Made by a program: the position numbers and the translations under genes | Part shown: positions 51,925 to 64,000 of the stretch, in pieces | Position numbering within the stretch: position 1 is the stretch's first letter | Layout of the letters: every line of letters starts with the position of its first letter | The notes under the pieces: generated by a model | What the model was told of the DNA's origin: nothing | What the model saw: the letters and a program-made list of their open reading frames with translations, nothing else | Databases searched by the model: none | Source of the DNA: Pseudomonas alcaligenes | GTDB taxonomy: Bacteria > Pseudomonadota > Gammaproteobacteria > Pseudomonadales > Pseudomonadaceae | NCBI RefSeq assembly: GCF_014490745.1 | Contig: NZ_LZEU01000001.1 | Span: forward strand, 4,885,306 to 4,949,305 | DNA length: 64,000 nucleotides | Direction of reading: 5' to 3'

Positions 51925-52797
51925 ATGGCCATCAAGAAGCGCGGGCTCGGCCGCGGACTCGACGCCCTGCTCGGCGGTACCACCGCTGCCACCCTGGAAA
52001 ACGAGGCGGTGCAGGTCGATAGCCGCGAGCTGCAGCACCTGCCGCTGGATCTGGTGCAACGCGGCAAGTATCAGCCGCGCCGCGACATGGATCCGGCCGC
52101 GCTCGAGGAGCTGGCCAACTCGATCAAGGCCCAGGGCGTGATGCAGCCGATCGTGGTGCGCCCCATCGGCGGCGGTCGCTTCGAGATTATTGCCGGCGAG
52201 CGGCGCTGGCGCGCCAGCCAGCAGGCCGGCCTGGACAAGATCCCGGCCATGGTGCGCGAGGTGCCGGACGAGGCAGCCATCGCCATGGCGCTGATCGAGA
52301 ACATCCAGCGCGAAGACCTCAACCCGATCGAGGAAGCCGTGGCCCTGCAGCGCCTGCAGCAGGAGTTCGAGCTGACCCAGCAACAGGTCGCCGACGCGGT
52401 GGGCAAGTCGCGTGCGACCATCACCAACCTGCTGCGCCTGATCGCCCTTCCCGAGGAGATCAAGACTCTGCTGTCCCATGGCGATCTGGAAATGGGCCAT
52501 GCCCGCGCCCTGCTCGGTCTGCCCCTGGAAAGTCAGGTCGAAGGTGCGCGACATGTTGTCGCACGCGGCCTCACCGTGCGCCAAACCGAGGCACTGGTTC
52601 GCCAGTGGCTGAACAGCAAGGACAAACCCGCCGACAAGCCCAAGGCCGACCCCGACATCAATCGTCTGGAACAGCGCCTGGCCGAGAAGCTAGGGGCTCC
52701 GGTGCAGATCAAGCACAGCCAGAAGGGCAAGGGCCAGCTGGTCATCCGTTACAACTCGCTGGACGAGCTGCAGGGTGTGCTGGCCCACATTCGCTGA
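51925..52797 (+). CDS. parB: Chromosome partitioning protein ParB (Spo0J)
   Basis: A 290-residue CTP-dependent DNA clamp that loads at parS. The CTP-binding motif GERRWRASQQAGL and the ENIQREDLNPIEEA segment, the helix-turn-helix (TQQQVADAVGKSRATITNLL) and a C-terminal dimerisation region are present, with GLGRGLDALLGG near the N terminus. ATG 51925 follows AAGGAAT. Its targets are the parS sites in recF. Confidence 0.97.
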   Translation: MAIKKRGLGRGLDALLGGTTAATLENEAVQVDSRELQHLPLDLVQRGKYQPRRDMDPAALEELANSIKAQGVMQPIVVRPIGGGRFEIIAGERRWRASQQAGLDKIPAMVREVPDEAAIAMALIENIQREDLNPIEEAVALQRLQQEFELTQQQVADAVGKSRATITNLLRLIALPEEIKTLLSHGDLEMGHARALLGLPLESQVEGARHVVARGLTVRQTEALVRQWLNSKDKPADKPKADPDINRLEQRLAEKLGAPVQIKHSQKGKGQLVIRYNSLDELQGVLAHIR

Positions 52798-52850
52798 AAT
52801 CCGGACACAATTGGACGTGTAGCGGGCGGTCGGAATTCACTACCGGCCAG

Positions 52851-52879
52851 TTGAACAGGGGGGGAACCCCCCCTATACT
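52851..52879 (+). promoter_or_regulatory. Sigma-70 promoter of the atp operon with a G7/C7 inverted repeat in its spacer
   Basis: -35 TTGAAC (52851-52856) and -10 TATACT (52874-52879) are separated by exactly 17 bases, which are almost entirely GGGGGGGAACCCCCCC (52858-52873). The gap downstream to atpI is 75 bases. Confidence 0.85.
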
Positions 52880-52954
52880 CTGCGCGCATTTTGTCGGCAC
52901 AAACTATGCCAAGTCGTTGATTTAAAGGCGGCCGACGCCAGAGGAACAGTAGTG

Positions 52955-54247
<1,293 letters not shown>

Positions 54248-54248
<1 letters not shown>

Positions 54249-54264
54249 GAGGCTTCGGCCTCTT
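54248..54264 (+). other. UUCG-tetraloop hairpin between atpB and atpE
   Basis: AGAGGC TTCG GCCTCT immediately after the atpB stop codon, with only three T residues following, so read-through is expected. It may protect or process the mRNA. Confidence 0.65.
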
Positions 54265-54321
54265 TAGGTAACGAAAACCGCTTTACCGCTTCACTTAACC
54301 CTTTAAACAAATACGACGTAA

Positions 54322-54594
<273 letters not shown>

Positions 54595-54641
54595 TTCCCG
54601 GTTTCGGGAATTTGGACTGACAACGAGAGCGAGGTATTGGC

Positions 54642-55112
54642 GTGAACATTAATGCAACCCTGATTGGCCAGGCCGTTGCGTTCTTCATTTTCGTGCTGTT
54701 CTGCATGAAGTTCGTATGGCCTCCGGTCATCACGGCTCTGCGCGAACGCCAGAAGAAGATCGCTGAAGGTCTGGACGCCGCCAACCGTGCGGCTCGCGAT
54801 CTGGAACTGGCCCACGAGAAAGTGGCCCAGCAACTGCGCGAAGCCAAAACCCAGGCTGCTGAAATCATCGAGCAAGCCAAGAAACGCGGTACTCAGATCG
54901 TCGACGAAGCCCGTGATCAGGCTCGTGTCGAAGCTGACCGCGTGAAGGCTCAGGCTCAGGCCGAGATCGAACAGGAACTGAACAGCGTTAAAGATGCCCT
55001 GCGTGCCCAAGTGGGTGCCCTGGCCGTCGGCGGTGCTGAGAAGATCCTGGGTGCCACCATCGATCAAAACGCGCATGCGGAGCTGGTTAACAAACTGGCA
55101 GCCGAAATTTAA
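54642..55112 (+). CDS. atpF: ATP synthase F0 subunit b
   Basis: A 156-residue peripheral stalk subunit with one N-terminal membrane helix (about 6-24) and a long charged coiled coil. It starts at GTG 54642 with GAGG upstream. Confidence 0.97.
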   Translation: MNINATLIGQAVAFFIFVLFCMKFVWPPVITALRERQKKIAEGLDAANRAARDLELAHEKVAQQLREAKTQAAEIIEQAKKRGTQIVDEARDQARVEADRVKAQAQAEIEQELNSVKDALRAQVGALAVGGAEKILGATIDQNAHAELVNKLAAEI

Positions 55113-55124
55113 GCGAGGGCGATC

Positions 55125-55661
55125 ATGGCAGAACTGACCACGCTGGCCCGACCTTACGCCAAGGCTGCTTTCGAGCACGCTCAGGCCCACCAGCAACTGG
55201 CCTCCTGGTCAGCCATGCTTGGCCTGGCTGCAGCGGTGTCGCAAGACGACACCCTGCAGCGCGTGCTCAAGGCTCCGCGTCTGACGAGTACAGAAAAGGC
55301 CACCGCTTTTAACGAAGTGTGTGGTGACAAGTTCGACGCCCAGGCACGTAACTTCATTTCCATCGTTTCCGAAAACGGCCGTCTCGGCCTGTTGCCGGAA
55401 ATCGCCGCCCAGTTCGAGCTGTACAAGGCCGAGCAGGAGAAGTCGGTAGACGTGGAAGTGACCAGTGCCTTCGCATTGAGCACCGAACAGCAAGACAAAC
55501 TCGCCAAGGTTCTCAGCGCACGGCTCAGCCGAGAAGTGCGTCTGCACGCGACGGAAGACTCCTCCCTCATCGGTGGTGTCGTGATCCGCGCGGGCGACCT
55601 GGTTATCGATGGCTCGGTTCGCGGCAAAATCGCGAAGCTGGCCGAAGCGTTGAAATCTTGA
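55125..55661 (+). CDS. atpH: ATP synthase F1 subunit delta
   Basis: A 178-residue protein linking the peripheral stalk to F1 ([10 protein letters not shown] at the N terminus, [18 protein letters not shown] at the C terminus). Standard position and length. Confidence 0.97.
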   Translation: MAELTTLARPYAKAAFEHAQAHQQLASWSAMLGLAAAVSQDDTLQRVLKAPRLTSTEKATAFNEVCGDKFDAQARNFISIVSENGRLGLLPEIAAQFELYKAEQEKSVDVEVTSAFALSTEQQDKLAKVLSARLSREVRLHATEDSSLIGGVVIRAGDLVIDGSVRGKIAKLAEALKS

Positions 55662-55682
55662 GTTTGAAGGGGCAGCAGAGCA

Positions 55683-57227
55683 ATGCAGCAACTCAATCCT
55701 TCCGAAATTAGTGAAATCATCAAGGGACGTATCGAGAAACTCGACGTCTCTTCCCAAGCCCGCAACGAAGGTACCGTGGTATCCGTTTCCGACGGTATCG
55801 TGCGTATCTACGGTCTGGCCGACGTCATGTACGGCGAAATGATCGAGTTCCCGGGCGGCGTCTACGGTATGGCGCTGAACCTGGAGCAAGACTCCGTCGG
55901 CGCCGTAGTGCTGGGTGCATACACCAGCCTCGCCGAAGGCATGAGCGCCAAGTGCACCGGCCGCATCCTGGAAGTACCGGTTGGTCCGGAACTGCTGGGC
56001 CGCGTAGTCGACGCACTGGGCAACCCGATCGATGGCAAAGGCCCGATCAATGCTCAAGCCACCGACGCCGTCGAGAAAGTCGCTCCGGGCGTGATCTGGC
56101 GTAAGTCGGTCGACCAGCCGGTACAAACCGGTTACAAGTCGGTCGATGCCATGATCCCGGTAGGCCGTGGCCAGCGCGAGCTGATCATCGGTGACCGTCA
56201 GATCGGTAAGACCGCTCTGGCCGTCGACGCCATCATCAACCAGAAGAACAGCGGCATCCGCTGCGTCTACGTAGCCATCGGTCAGAAGCAATCGACCATC
56301 GCCAACGTGGTGCGCAAGCTGGAAGAAGCTGGCGCTCTGGCCAACACCATCGTGGTTGCCGCCTCGGCTTCGGAATCGGCTGCTCTGCAGTTCCTGGCTC
56401 CGTACGCCGGTTGCACCATGGGCGAATACTTCCGCGACCGCGGTGAAGACGCTCTGATCGTGTACGACGACCTGTCCAAGCAGGCTGTTGCCTACCGCCA
56501 GATCTCCCTGCTGCTGCGCCGTCCGCCGGGCCGCGAAGCCTACCCGGGTGACGTGTTCTATCTCCACAGCCGTCTGCTGGAGCGCGCTTCCCGCGTTTCC
56601 GAAGAGTACGTCGAGAAGTTCACCAATGGCGCCGTGACTGGCAAGACCGGTTCCCTGACCGCTCTGCCGATCATCGAAACCCAGGCTGGCGACGTTTCCG
56701 CGTTCGTTCCGACCAACGTGATCTCGATCACCGACGGTCAGATCTTCCTTGAATCGGCCATGTTCAACTCGGGTATCCGTCCGGCCGTCAACGCCGGTAT
56801 CTCGGTTTCCCGCGTGGGTGGTGCCGCTCAGACCAAGATCATCAAGAAGCTGTCCGGTGGTATCCGTACCGCTCTGGCTCAGTACCGTGAACTGGCGGCT
56901 TTCGCCCAGTTCGCTTCTGACCTGGACGAAGCTACCCGCAAGCAGCTGGATCATGGTCAGCGCGTTACCGAGCTGATGAAGCAGAAGCAGTACGCGCCGA
57001 TGTCGATCGCCGACATGTCGGTGAGCCTGTATGCCGCCGAGCGTGGTTTCCTGGCCGACATCGAAGTCGCCAAGATCATCAGCTTCGAGCAGGCCCTGAT
57101 CGCCTTCTTCAACCGTGAGAACGCCGCTCTGATGGCGAAGATCAACGAGAAGGGCGACTTCAATGACGACATCGATGGCCAGCTGAAAGCCGGTATCGAG
57201 AAGTTCAAGGCCACCCAAACCTGGTAA
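55683..57227 (+). CDS. atpA: ATP synthase F1 subunit alpha
   Basis: A 514-residue subunit with Walker [10 protein letters not shown] near residue 170 and the conserved [20 protein letters not shown] region near the C terminus. It binds nucleotide but is non-catalytic. Followed by a strong GC hairpin. Confidence 0.98.
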   Translation: MQQLNPSEISEIIKGRIEKLDVSSQARNEGTVVSVSDGIVRIYGLADVMYGEMIEFPGGVYGMALNLEQDSVGAVVLGAYTSLAEGMSAKCTGRILEVPVGPELLGRVVDALGNPIDGKGPINAQATDAVEKVAPGVIWRKSVDQPVQTGYKSVDAMIPVGRGQRELIIGDRQIGKTALAVDAIINQKNSGIRCVYVAIGQKQSTIANVVRKLEEAGALANTIVVAASASESAALQFLAPYAGCTMGEYFRDRGEDALIVYDDLSKQAVAYRQISLLLRRPPGREAYPGDVFYLHSRLLERASRVSEEYVEKFTNGAVTGKTGSLTALPIIETQAGDVSAFVPTNVISITDGQIFLESAMFNSGIRPAVNAGISVSRVGGAAQTKIIKKLSGGIRTALAQYRELAAFAQFASDLDEATRKQLDHGQRVTELMKQKQYAPMSIADMSVSLYAAERGFLADIEVAKIISFEQALIAFFNRENAALMAKINEKGDFNDDIDGQLKAGIEKFKATQTW

Positions 57228-57235
57228 GCCGCAGT

Positions 57236-57253
57236 GGGGGCCTGCGGGCCCCC
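57236..57253 (+). other. GC hairpin between atpA and atpG
   Basis: GGGGGCC TGCG GGCCCCC, seven base pairs, 9 bases after the atpA stop. No U-tract, so not a terminator. Confidence 0.65.
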
Positions 57254-57277
57254 GCTTGCTAACCTGATAGGTGTTAC

Positions 57278-58138
57278 ATGGCAGGCGCAAAAGAGATTCG
57301 CAGCAAGATTGCGAGCATCAAAAGCACGCAGAAGATCACCAGCGCCATGGAAAAGGTGGCGACCAGCAAAATGCGCAGAGCTCAACAGCGCATGGCTGCT
57401 AGTCGTCCCTACGCGGAGCGTATCCGCCAGGTGATTGGTCATCTGGCCAACGCCAACCCGGAATATCGTCACCCGTTCATGATCGAGCGTGAAGTCAAGC
57501 GCGTCGGTTACGTGGTGGTGAGTTCGGACCGTGGTCTGTGCGGTGGTCTGAATACCAACCTGTTCAAGGCTCTGGTCAAGGACATGGCGAGCAATCGCGA
57601 GCAAGGCGTAGAGGTTGATCTCTGCGTGATTGGCAGCAAGGGTGCGGCGTTCTTCCGCAACTTTGGTGGCAATGTCGTTGCTGCGATCAGCCACCTGGGC
57701 GAAGAACCGTCGATCAACGATCTGATCGGTTCCGTCAAGGTCATGCTCGATGCTTACCTCGAAGGTCGCATCGATCGTCTGTCCGTGGTCTCGAACAAGT
57801 TCGTCAATACCATGACGCAAAAGCCGACAGTGGAGCAGCTCGTTCCCCTGGTGGCGACTCCGGATGAAGGTCTCAAGCACCACTGGGACTACCTGTACGA
57901 ACCCGACGCCAAGCAGATCCTCGACGGTCTGATGGTGCGTTACGTGGAGTCGCAGGTGTACCAGTCGGTAGTAGAGAACAACGCTGCTGAACAAGCGGCG
58001 CGGATGATCGCGATGAAGAACGCCACCGACAACGCTGGCGATCTGATCAAAGACCTGCAGCTGATTTACAACAAGGCGCGTCAGGCAGCGATCACCCAGG
58101 AAATTTCGGAAATCGTCGGCGGCGCTGCCGCGGTTTAA
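57278..58138 (+). CDS. atpG: ATP synthase F1 subunit gamma
   Basis: A 286-residue rotor subunit of coiled-coil type; the conserved N-terminal [20 protein letters not shown] and C-terminal [20 protein letters not shown] segments are present. Confidence 0.97.
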   Translation: MAGAKEIRSKIASIKSTQKITSAMEKVATSKMRRAQQRMAASRPYAERIRQVIGHLANANPEYRHPFMIEREVKRVGYVVVSSDRGLCGGLNTNLFKALVKDMASNREQGVEVDLCVIGSKGAAFFRNFGGNVVAAISHLGEEPSINDLIGSVKVMLDAYLEGRIDRLSVVSNKFVNTMTQKPTVEQLVPLVATPDEGLKHHWDYLYEPDAKQILDGLMVRYVESQVYQSVVENNAAEQAARMIAMKNATDNAGDLIKDLQLIYNKARQAAITQEISEIVGGAAAV

Positions 58139-59545
<1,407 letters not shown>

Positions 59546-59553
59546 TCCCCTGT

Positions 59554-59571
59554 GCGCCCGGCAACGGGCGC
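59554..59571 (+). other. GCAA-tetraloop hairpin between atpD and atpC
   Basis: GCGCCCG GCAA CGGGCGC, seven base pairs with a GNRA loop, between the atpD stop and the atpC start. Confidence 0.65.
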
Positions 59572-59586
59572 TCGTGAGGCAAGCGT

Positions 59587-60006
59587 ATGGCCATTACTGT
59601 CCATTGCGACATCGTCAGCGCCGAAGCGGAGATCTTCTCCGGTCTGGTCGAGATGGTGATCGCGCACGGCAACCTGGGCGATCTCGGTATCGCTCCGGGC
59701 CACGCCCCGCTGATCACCGACCTGAAACCGGGCCCGATTCGCCTGGTCAAGCAGGGCGGCGAGCATGAGGTGTACTACATCTCCGGCGGTTTCCTCGAAG
59801 TGCAGCCGAACATGGTGAAGGTCCTGGCCGACACCGTGACTCGCGCCGGCGACATCGATGAAGCAGCTGCTCAGGAGGCCCTCAAGGCCGCCGAGAAAGC
59901 ACTCAACGAGAAAGGCTCGGAATTCGATTACGGTTCCGCCGCCGCTCACCTGGCCGAAGTTGCAGCCCAGCTGCGCACCGTCCAGCAGATGCGCAAGAAG
60001 TACTGA
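59587..60006 (+). CDS. atpC: ATP synthase F1 subunit epsilon
   Basis: A 139-residue subunit with an N-terminal beta-sandwich ([13 protein letters not shown] ... [14 protein letters not shown]) and a C-terminal helical hairpin that can inhibit ATP hydrolysis. Last gene of the operon, followed by a terminator. Confidence 0.97.
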   Translation: MAITVHCDIVSAEAEIFSGLVEMVIAHGNLGDLGIAPGHAPLITDLKPGPIRLVKQGGEHEVYYISGGFLEVQPNMVKVLADTVTRAGDIDEAAAQEALKAAEKALNEKGSEFDYGSAAAHLAEVAAQLRTVQQMRKKY

Positions 60007-60036
60007 GTCCCGTACTCCGGCTTTAGCGCACGCAAG

Positions 60037-60066
60037 TAAAAGGGTAGCCTTGGCTACCCTTTTTCT
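60037..60066 (+). terminator. Rho-independent terminator after atpC
   Basis: Stem AGGGTAGCC / GGCTACCCT with a TT loop, followed by TTTTTCTT. Confidence 0.9.
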
Positions 60067-60077
60067 TGTCTGCCGTT

Positions 60078-60086
60078 TTTATCCAC
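60078..60086 (+). other. Consensus DnaA box upstream of glmU
   Basis: TTATCCACA in the gap between atpC and glmU, about 16 kb from oriC. Confidence 0.65.
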
Positions 60087-60123
60087 AGGCGCTATTGCGT
60101 CTGTGTCCGCTCAGGATCCTGCC

Positions 60124-61482
60124 ATGTCCCTCGATATCGTCATCCTCGCCGCCGGCCAGGGCACCCGCATGCGTTCTGCCCTGCCCAAGGTGCTGCATCC
60201 GGTAGCTGGCAAACCCATGCTGGCTCATGTCATCGACACCGCCCGCCAGCTCGCCCCGCGCAAGATCCACGTGGTTATCGGCCATGGTGCCGAGCTGGTT
60301 CGCGAGCACCTGGCGGCGGACGATATCCACTTCGTGCTGCAGGCCGAGCAGCTGGGTACCGGCCATGCCGTGGCCCAGGCACTGCCTCAGCTTTCCGCGG
60401 ACAAGGTGCTGATCCTCTATGGCGATGTACCGCTGACCCGGGTGGAAACCCTGGCCCGCCTGCTGGAACAGGCCAGCGACAGCCATCTGGGCCTGCTCAC
60501 CGTCAACCTGGCCGACCCCACCGGCTATGGCCGCATCATTCGCAACGAAGCCGGCGTGGTGCAGGCGATCGTCGAGCAGAAGGATGCCAGCGCCGCGCAG
60601 CGCACCATCAAGGAAGGTAACACCGGCATCCTCGCGGTACCGGGCAAGCGCCTGGGCGACTGGCTGGGGCGGCTGTCCAACAGCAATGCCCAGGGCGAGT
60701 ACTACCTCACCGACGTGATCGCCATGGCCGTGGCCGACGGCCTGCTGGTGGCCACCGAAACCGCCCAGGACGAGATGGACGTGCTCGGCGCCAACGACCG
60801 CATCCAGCTGGCCCAGCTCGAACGCCACTACCAGCAGCGCGCGGCACGCAGCCTGATGGCCCAGGGCGTGACCCTGCTCGACCCGGCGCGCTTCGACCTG
60901 CGTGGCGAGGTGAGCGTCGGCCGCGACGTGCTGATCGACGTCAACGTGATCCTCGAAGGCCAGGTGGTCATCGAGGACGGCGTACAGATCGGCCCCAACT
61001 GCGTGATCAAGAACAGCACCCTGCGCCGCGGCGCCATCGTCAAAGCCAACTGCCACCTGGATGGTGCCGAGCTGGGCGAGGGCGCCGACTGCGGCCCGTT
61101 CGCCCGTCTGCGCCCGGGCGCCAAGCTGGGCGCCAAGGCCCACGTCGGCAACTTCGTCGAGCTGAAGAACGCGGTACTCGGTGAAGGCGCCAAGGCTGGC
61201 CACCTGAGCTACCTGGGCGACGCCGAGATCGGTGCCCGCAGCAATATCGGCGCCGGCACCATCACCTGCAACTACGATGGCGCCAACAAGTTCCGCACCG
61301 TGATGGGCGAGGACGTGTTCATCGGCTCCAACAGCTCCCTGGTCGCCCCGCTGACCCTGGGCGATGGCGCCACCACCGGCGCCGGCTCCACCGTGACCCA
61401 GGACGTGCCGGCCAAGACCCTGGCCGTGGGCCGCGCCAAGCAGCGCAACATCGAAGGCTGGAAGCGTCCGAGCAAGAAGTAA
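60124..61482 (+). CDS. glmU: Bifunctional GlmU: glucosamine-1-phosphate acetyltransferase / UDP-GlcNAc pyrophosphorylase
   Basis: A 452-residue enzyme that makes UDP-GlcNAc for peptidoglycan and LPS. The uridyltransferase signature [15 protein letters not shown] is at residues 8-22; the C-terminal half (from about 230) is a left-handed beta-helix of hexapeptide repeats carrying the acetyltransferase site (YDGANKFRT). ATG 60124 follows AGGA. It is separated from glmS by the GlmR-like gene. Confidence 0.97.
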   Translation: MSLDIVILAAGQGTRMRSALPKVLHPVAGKPMLAHVIDTARQLAPRKIHVVIGHGAELVREHLAADDIHFVLQAEQLGTGHAVAQALPQLSADKVLILYGDVPLTRVETLARLLEQASDSHLGLLTVNLADPTGYGRIIRNEAGVVQAIVEQKDASAAQRTIKEGNTGILAVPGKRLGDWLGRLSNSNAQGEYYLTDVIAMAVADGLLVATETAQDEMDVLGANDRIQLAQLERHYQQRAARSLMAQGVTLLDPARFDLRGEVSVGRDVLIDVNVILEGQVVIEDGVQIGPNCVIKNSTLRRGAIVKANCHLDGAELGEGADCGPFARLRPGAKLGAKAHVGNFVELKNAVLGEGAKAGHLSYLGDAEIGARSNIGAGTITCNYDGANKFRTVMGEDVFIGSNSSLVAPLTLGDGATTGAGSTVTQDVPAKTLAVGRAKQRNIEGWKRPSKK

Positions 61483-61497
61483 CGACGGCGCGCTCCA

Positions 61498-61524
61498 CAA
61501 AAAGGCGGCCCAGGCCGCCTTTTG
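61498..61524 (+). terminator. Rho-independent terminator after glmU
   Basis: Stem AAGGCGGCC / GGCCGCCTT with a CA loop, A-tract before and TTTGTCT after. Confidence 0.85.
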
Positions 61525-61578
61525 TCTGCTCGAGGCTTGACCATCAGCTTTCGTTAGGTTTTGATTCGCACACTTATC

Positions 61579-61591
61579 TTTCGAATCGAAA
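61579..61591. promoter_or_regulatory. Palindromic operator candidate just before glmR
   Basis: TTTCGAATCGAAA, six-base arms around a single base, ending 4 bases before the ATG of the DeoR-family gene. DeoR-family operators often contain TCGA-type half sites, so autoregulation is plausible. It occupies the place where a ribosome binding site would be. Confidence 0.55.
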
Positions 61592-61595
61592 CTTA

Positions 61596-62369
61596 ATGAT
61601 CTCCAAGCGCAACACACCGCAGCGTCGTCACACCATCCTCGCCTTGCTCGCCGAGCAGGGCGAGGTCAGTGTCGATCAGCTGGCCAGCGCCTTCGCCACT
61701 TCCGAGGTGACCATCCGCAAGGATCTCGCCGAACTGGAGAAGAACGGCCTGCTGCTGCGTCGCTACGGCGGCGCCGTGCCCATGCCGCAGGAGTTGATCG
61801 GCGAGCCGGCGCAGCCGGTTTCCCCATACAAGCAGGCCATTGCCCGCGCCGGGGTTGAACGCATTCGCGAGCACGCGCGGATCATCATCGACAGCGGCAC
61901 CACCACGGCAGCGATGATCCCGCAGCTTGGCCACAAGCCCGGCCTGGTGGTGATGACCAACTCGCTGAGCGTGGCCAATGCCCTGCGCGACATCGAGCAC
62001 GAGCCGATGCTGCTGATGACCGGCGGCACCTGGGATCCGCACTCGGAATCCTTCCAGGGCCAGGTGGCCGAGCAGGTGCTGCGCTCCTACGATTTCGACC
62101 AGCTGTTCATCGGTGCCGATGGCATCGACCTGCAGCGTGGCACCACCACCTTCAACGAGTTGCTGGGCCTGTCGCGGGTCATGGCCGAGGTGGCGCGCGA
62201 AGTCATAGTCATGGTCGAGAGCGACAAGGTCGGCCGCAAGATTCCCAACCTGGAACTGCCCTGGGGCAGCGTCCACACCCTGATTACCGATGACCGCCTG
62301 GATGCCCGGGCGGCTGAACAGATCGAAGCGCGCGGGGTCAATCTGATCCTCGCCGCTGTGCATTCCTAA
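61596..62369 (+). CDS. glmR: DeoR-family regulator GlmR
   Basis: A 257-residue regulator with an N-terminal DeoR helix-turn-helix (about 5-60, [20 protein letters not shown]) and a C-terminal sugar-phosphate sensor domain of the ribose-5-phosphate-isomerase fold ([25 protein letters not shown]). Between glmU and glmS it corresponds to GlmR of P. aeruginosa, a repressor of amino sugar synthesis genes. No clear ribosome binding site precedes ATG 61596. The effector is probably glucosamine-6-phosphate (inference). Confidence 0.85.
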   Translation: MISKRNTPQRRHTILALLAEQGEVSVDQLASAFATSEVTIRKDLAELEKNGLLLRRYGGAVPMPQELIGEPAQPVSPYKQAIARAGVERIREHARIIIDSGTTTAAMIPQLGHKPGLVVMTNSLSVANALRDIEHEPMLLMTGGTWDPHSESFQGQVAEQVLRSYDFDQLFIGADGIDLQRGTTTFNELLGLSRVMAEVAREVIVMVESDKVGRKIPNLELPWGSVHTLITDDRLDARAAEQIEARGVNLILAAVHS

Positions 62370-62380
62370 GGAGAACAGCC

Positions 62381-64000
62381 ATGTGTGGCATTGTTGGCGC
62401 CGTCGCCGAACGCAGCATCACCCCGATCCTGGTCGAAGGCCTCAAGCGCCTGGAATACCGCGGCTACGACAGCGCCGGCGTGGCCGTCTTCACCCAGAGC
62501 GGTGAACTGCAGCGCTGCCGCCGCGTCGGCAAGGTCGCCGAACTGGGCCAGGCCCTGGCCGGCACGCCGCTCAACGGCCACCTGGGCATCGCCCACACCC
62601 GCTGGGCTACCCATGGCGCGCCCAGCGAGCGTAACGCCCACCCGCACTTCTCTGGTGAAGAGCTGGCCGTGGTGCACAACGGCATCATCGAGAACCACGA
62701 GGAGCTGCGTGAGCGCCTCAAGGGCCTCGGCTACGTGTTCAGCTCGGATACCGACACCGAAACCATCGTCCACCTGCTGCAGCACAAGCTGCAGCAGCTC
62801 GACGACCTGGCCGCCGCGCTCAAGGCCACCATTCCCGAACTGCATGGCGCCTACGGCCTGGCCGTGATCAGCGCCAAGCAGCCCGATCGCATCCTCGCCG
62901 CCCGCAGTGGCAGCCCGCTGGTGATCGGCCTCGGCCTGGGCGAGAACTTCCTCGCCTCCGACCAGCTCGCCCTGCGCCAGGTCACCGACCGCTTCATGTA
63001 CCTGGAAGAAGGCGACATCGCCGAAATCCGTCGCGACAGCGTGCAGATCTGGGACGCCAACGGCCAGTCGGTGCAGCGCGAGCAGGTGCAATACCACGAA
63101 GGCGCCGAGGCCGCCGACAAGGGCGAATACCGCCACTTCATGCTCAAGGAAATCCACGAGCAGCCCAAGGTCGTGCAACGTACCCTGGAAGGCCGCCTGG
63201 GCACTGATCACGTCCTGGTGCAGGCGTTCGGCCCGCAGGCCGAAGAACTGTTCGCCAAGGTACGCAACGTGCAGATCGTCGCCTGCGGTACCAGCTACCA
63301 CGCCGGCATGGTTGCCCGTTACTGGCTCGAAGGCCTGGCCGGTATCCCCTGCCAGGTCGAAGTGGCCAGCGAGTTCCGCTACCGCAAGGTGGCGGTACAG
63401 CCGGACACCCTGTTCGTCAGCATCTCCCAGTCCGGCGAAACCGCCGACACCCTGGCCGCCCTGCGCAACGCCAAGGAGCGCGCGCCGGGCAACGGCGGCT
63501 ATCTGGCCAGCCTGGCCATCTGCAACGTCGGCATCAGCTCCCTGGTACGCGAATCCGACCTGACCCTGCTGACCCAGGCCGGCCCGGAAATCGGCGTGGC
63601 CTCAACCAAGGCCTTCACCACCCAGCTGGTTGGCCTGATGCTGCTGACCCTGTCCCTCGGCCAGGTGCGCGGCACCCTCGAAGCCGGCGTGGCCGCCGAA
63701 CTGGTGGAAGAACTGCGCCGCCTGCCGACCCGCCTGGGCGAAGCCCTGGCCATGGACAAGACCGTGGAGAAGATCGCCGAACTGTTCGCCGAGAAGCACC
63801 ACACCCTGTTCCTCGGTCGTGGCGCGCAATACCCGGTGGCCATGGAAGGTGCGCTCAAGCTCAAGGAAATATCCTACATCCACGCCGAAGCCTACCCGGC
63901 CGGAGAGCTCAAGCACGGCCCGCTGGCCCTGGTCGACAGCGACATGCCGGTGGTCACCGTGGCGCCGAACAACGAGCTGCTGGAAAAGCTCAAATCCAAC
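62381..64000 (+). CDS. glmS: Glutamine:fructose-6-phosphate aminotransferase (5' part)
   Basis: The first 540 codons of glmS are in the window; the family is about 610, so the C-terminal tail lies outside. Cys2 of MCGIVGAV is the glutaminase nucleophile, and the two SIS sugar-isomerase domains carry [14 protein letters not shown] and [13 protein letters not shown]. It makes glucosamine-6-phosphate, feeding GlmU. AAGGAGAA is a strong ribosome binding site. The Tn7 insertion site would be just past the window end. Confidence 0.97.
   Translation, partial: MCGIVGAVAERSITPILVEGLKRLEYRGYDSAGVAVFTQSGELQRCRRVGKVAELGQALAGTPLNGHLGIAHTRWATHGAPSERNAHPHFSGEELAVVHNGIIENHEELRERLKGLGYVFSSDTDTETIVHLLQHKLQQLDDLAAALKATIPELHGAYGLAVISAKQPDRILAARSGSPLVIGLGLGENFLASDQLALRQVTDRFMYLEEGDIAEIRRDSVQIWDANGQSVQREQVQYHEGAEAADKGEYRHFMLKEIHEQPKVVQRTLEGRLGTDHVLVQAFGPQAEELFAKVRNVQIVACGTSYHAGMVARYWLEGLAGIPCQVEVASEFRYRKVAVQPDTLFVSISQSGETADTLAALRNAKERAPGNGGYLASLAICNVGISSLVRESDLTLLTQAGPEIGVASTKAFTTQLVGLMLLTLSLGQVRGTLEAGVAAELVEELRRLPTRLGEALAMDKTVEKIAELFAEKHHTLFLGRGAQYPVAMEGALKLKEISYIHAEAYPAGELKHGPLALVDSDMPVVTVAPNNELLEKLKSN

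Noticed and set aside
55209..57290. Long minus-strand frame opposite atpA
   Set aside because: An antisense shadow of atpH and atpA; no ribosome binding site or homology.

Overview
This window is a slice of a Pseudomonas chromosome (a non-aeruginosa species; the species cannot be fixed from sequence alone) that spans the replication origin. The evidence is the gene order rpmH-rnpA-yidD-yidC-mnmE on one side and dnaA-dnaN-recF-gyrB on the other, the consensus DnaA boxes and Pseudomonas-type parS sites between and around them, high GC, and protein sequences very close to those of known pseudomonads. No tRNA, rRNA, CRISPR array, prophage or complete insertion sequence is visible.

Layout. Bases 1-4.2 kb: an outer-edge signal-peptide fragment, dodecin, TrpI, a DUF3592 membrane protein, then trpBA. 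4.2-10.6 kb is an accessory block: a fatty acid desaturase with a PaaX-like regulator, a LysR regulator, and a gamma-glutamyl-polyamine catabolism set (FAD oxidoreductase, XRE-cupin regulator, glutamine-synthetase-like ligase). 10.7-18.7 kb: PbpG, a CigR/RcnB-family gene interrupted by an in-frame TGA, an EamA exporter, aroE, hemF, qor, tsaC, dprA and the pilus secretin anchor tsaP. 18.8-31.2 kb: def-fmt-rsmB-trkA-TPR, then PilZ, a lipid A-type acyltransferase, tag, a methyltransferase, a MITE-like element, glyQS, gmhB and a PlsC-type acyltransferase. 31.4-37.2 kb: a six-gene lipid cluster related to the poorly understood E. coli ynbABCD operon, inserted between the PlsC gene and gyrB. 37.5-43.7 kb: gyrB-recF-dnaN-dnaA on the minus strand. 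43.7-44.2 kb: oriC. 44.2-64 kb on the plus strand: rpmH, rnpA, yidD, yidC, mnmE, mnmG, rsmG, parA, parB, the complete atp operon (atpIBEFHAGDC), glmU, a GlmR-like regulator and the first 540 codons of glmS.

The genes cooperate in replication initiation and segregation (dnaA, dnaN, recF, gyrB, parAB plus parS and DnaA boxes), membrane protein biogenesis (rnpA, yidD, yidC), tRNA/rRNA modification (mnmE, mnmG, rsmG, rsmB, tsaC), energy (atp) and envelope precursor supply (glmU, glmS, gmhB, acyltransferases). The points most worth following up are the ynb-like lipid cluster, consensus DnaA boxes buried in coding sequence for kilobases around the origin, an origin-like AT-rich gap between mnmE and mnmG, a G7/C7 inverted repeat filling the spacer of the atp promoter, hairpins in three atp intercistronic gaps, and the nonsense codon at an invariant-looking Trp of the CigR-like gene.
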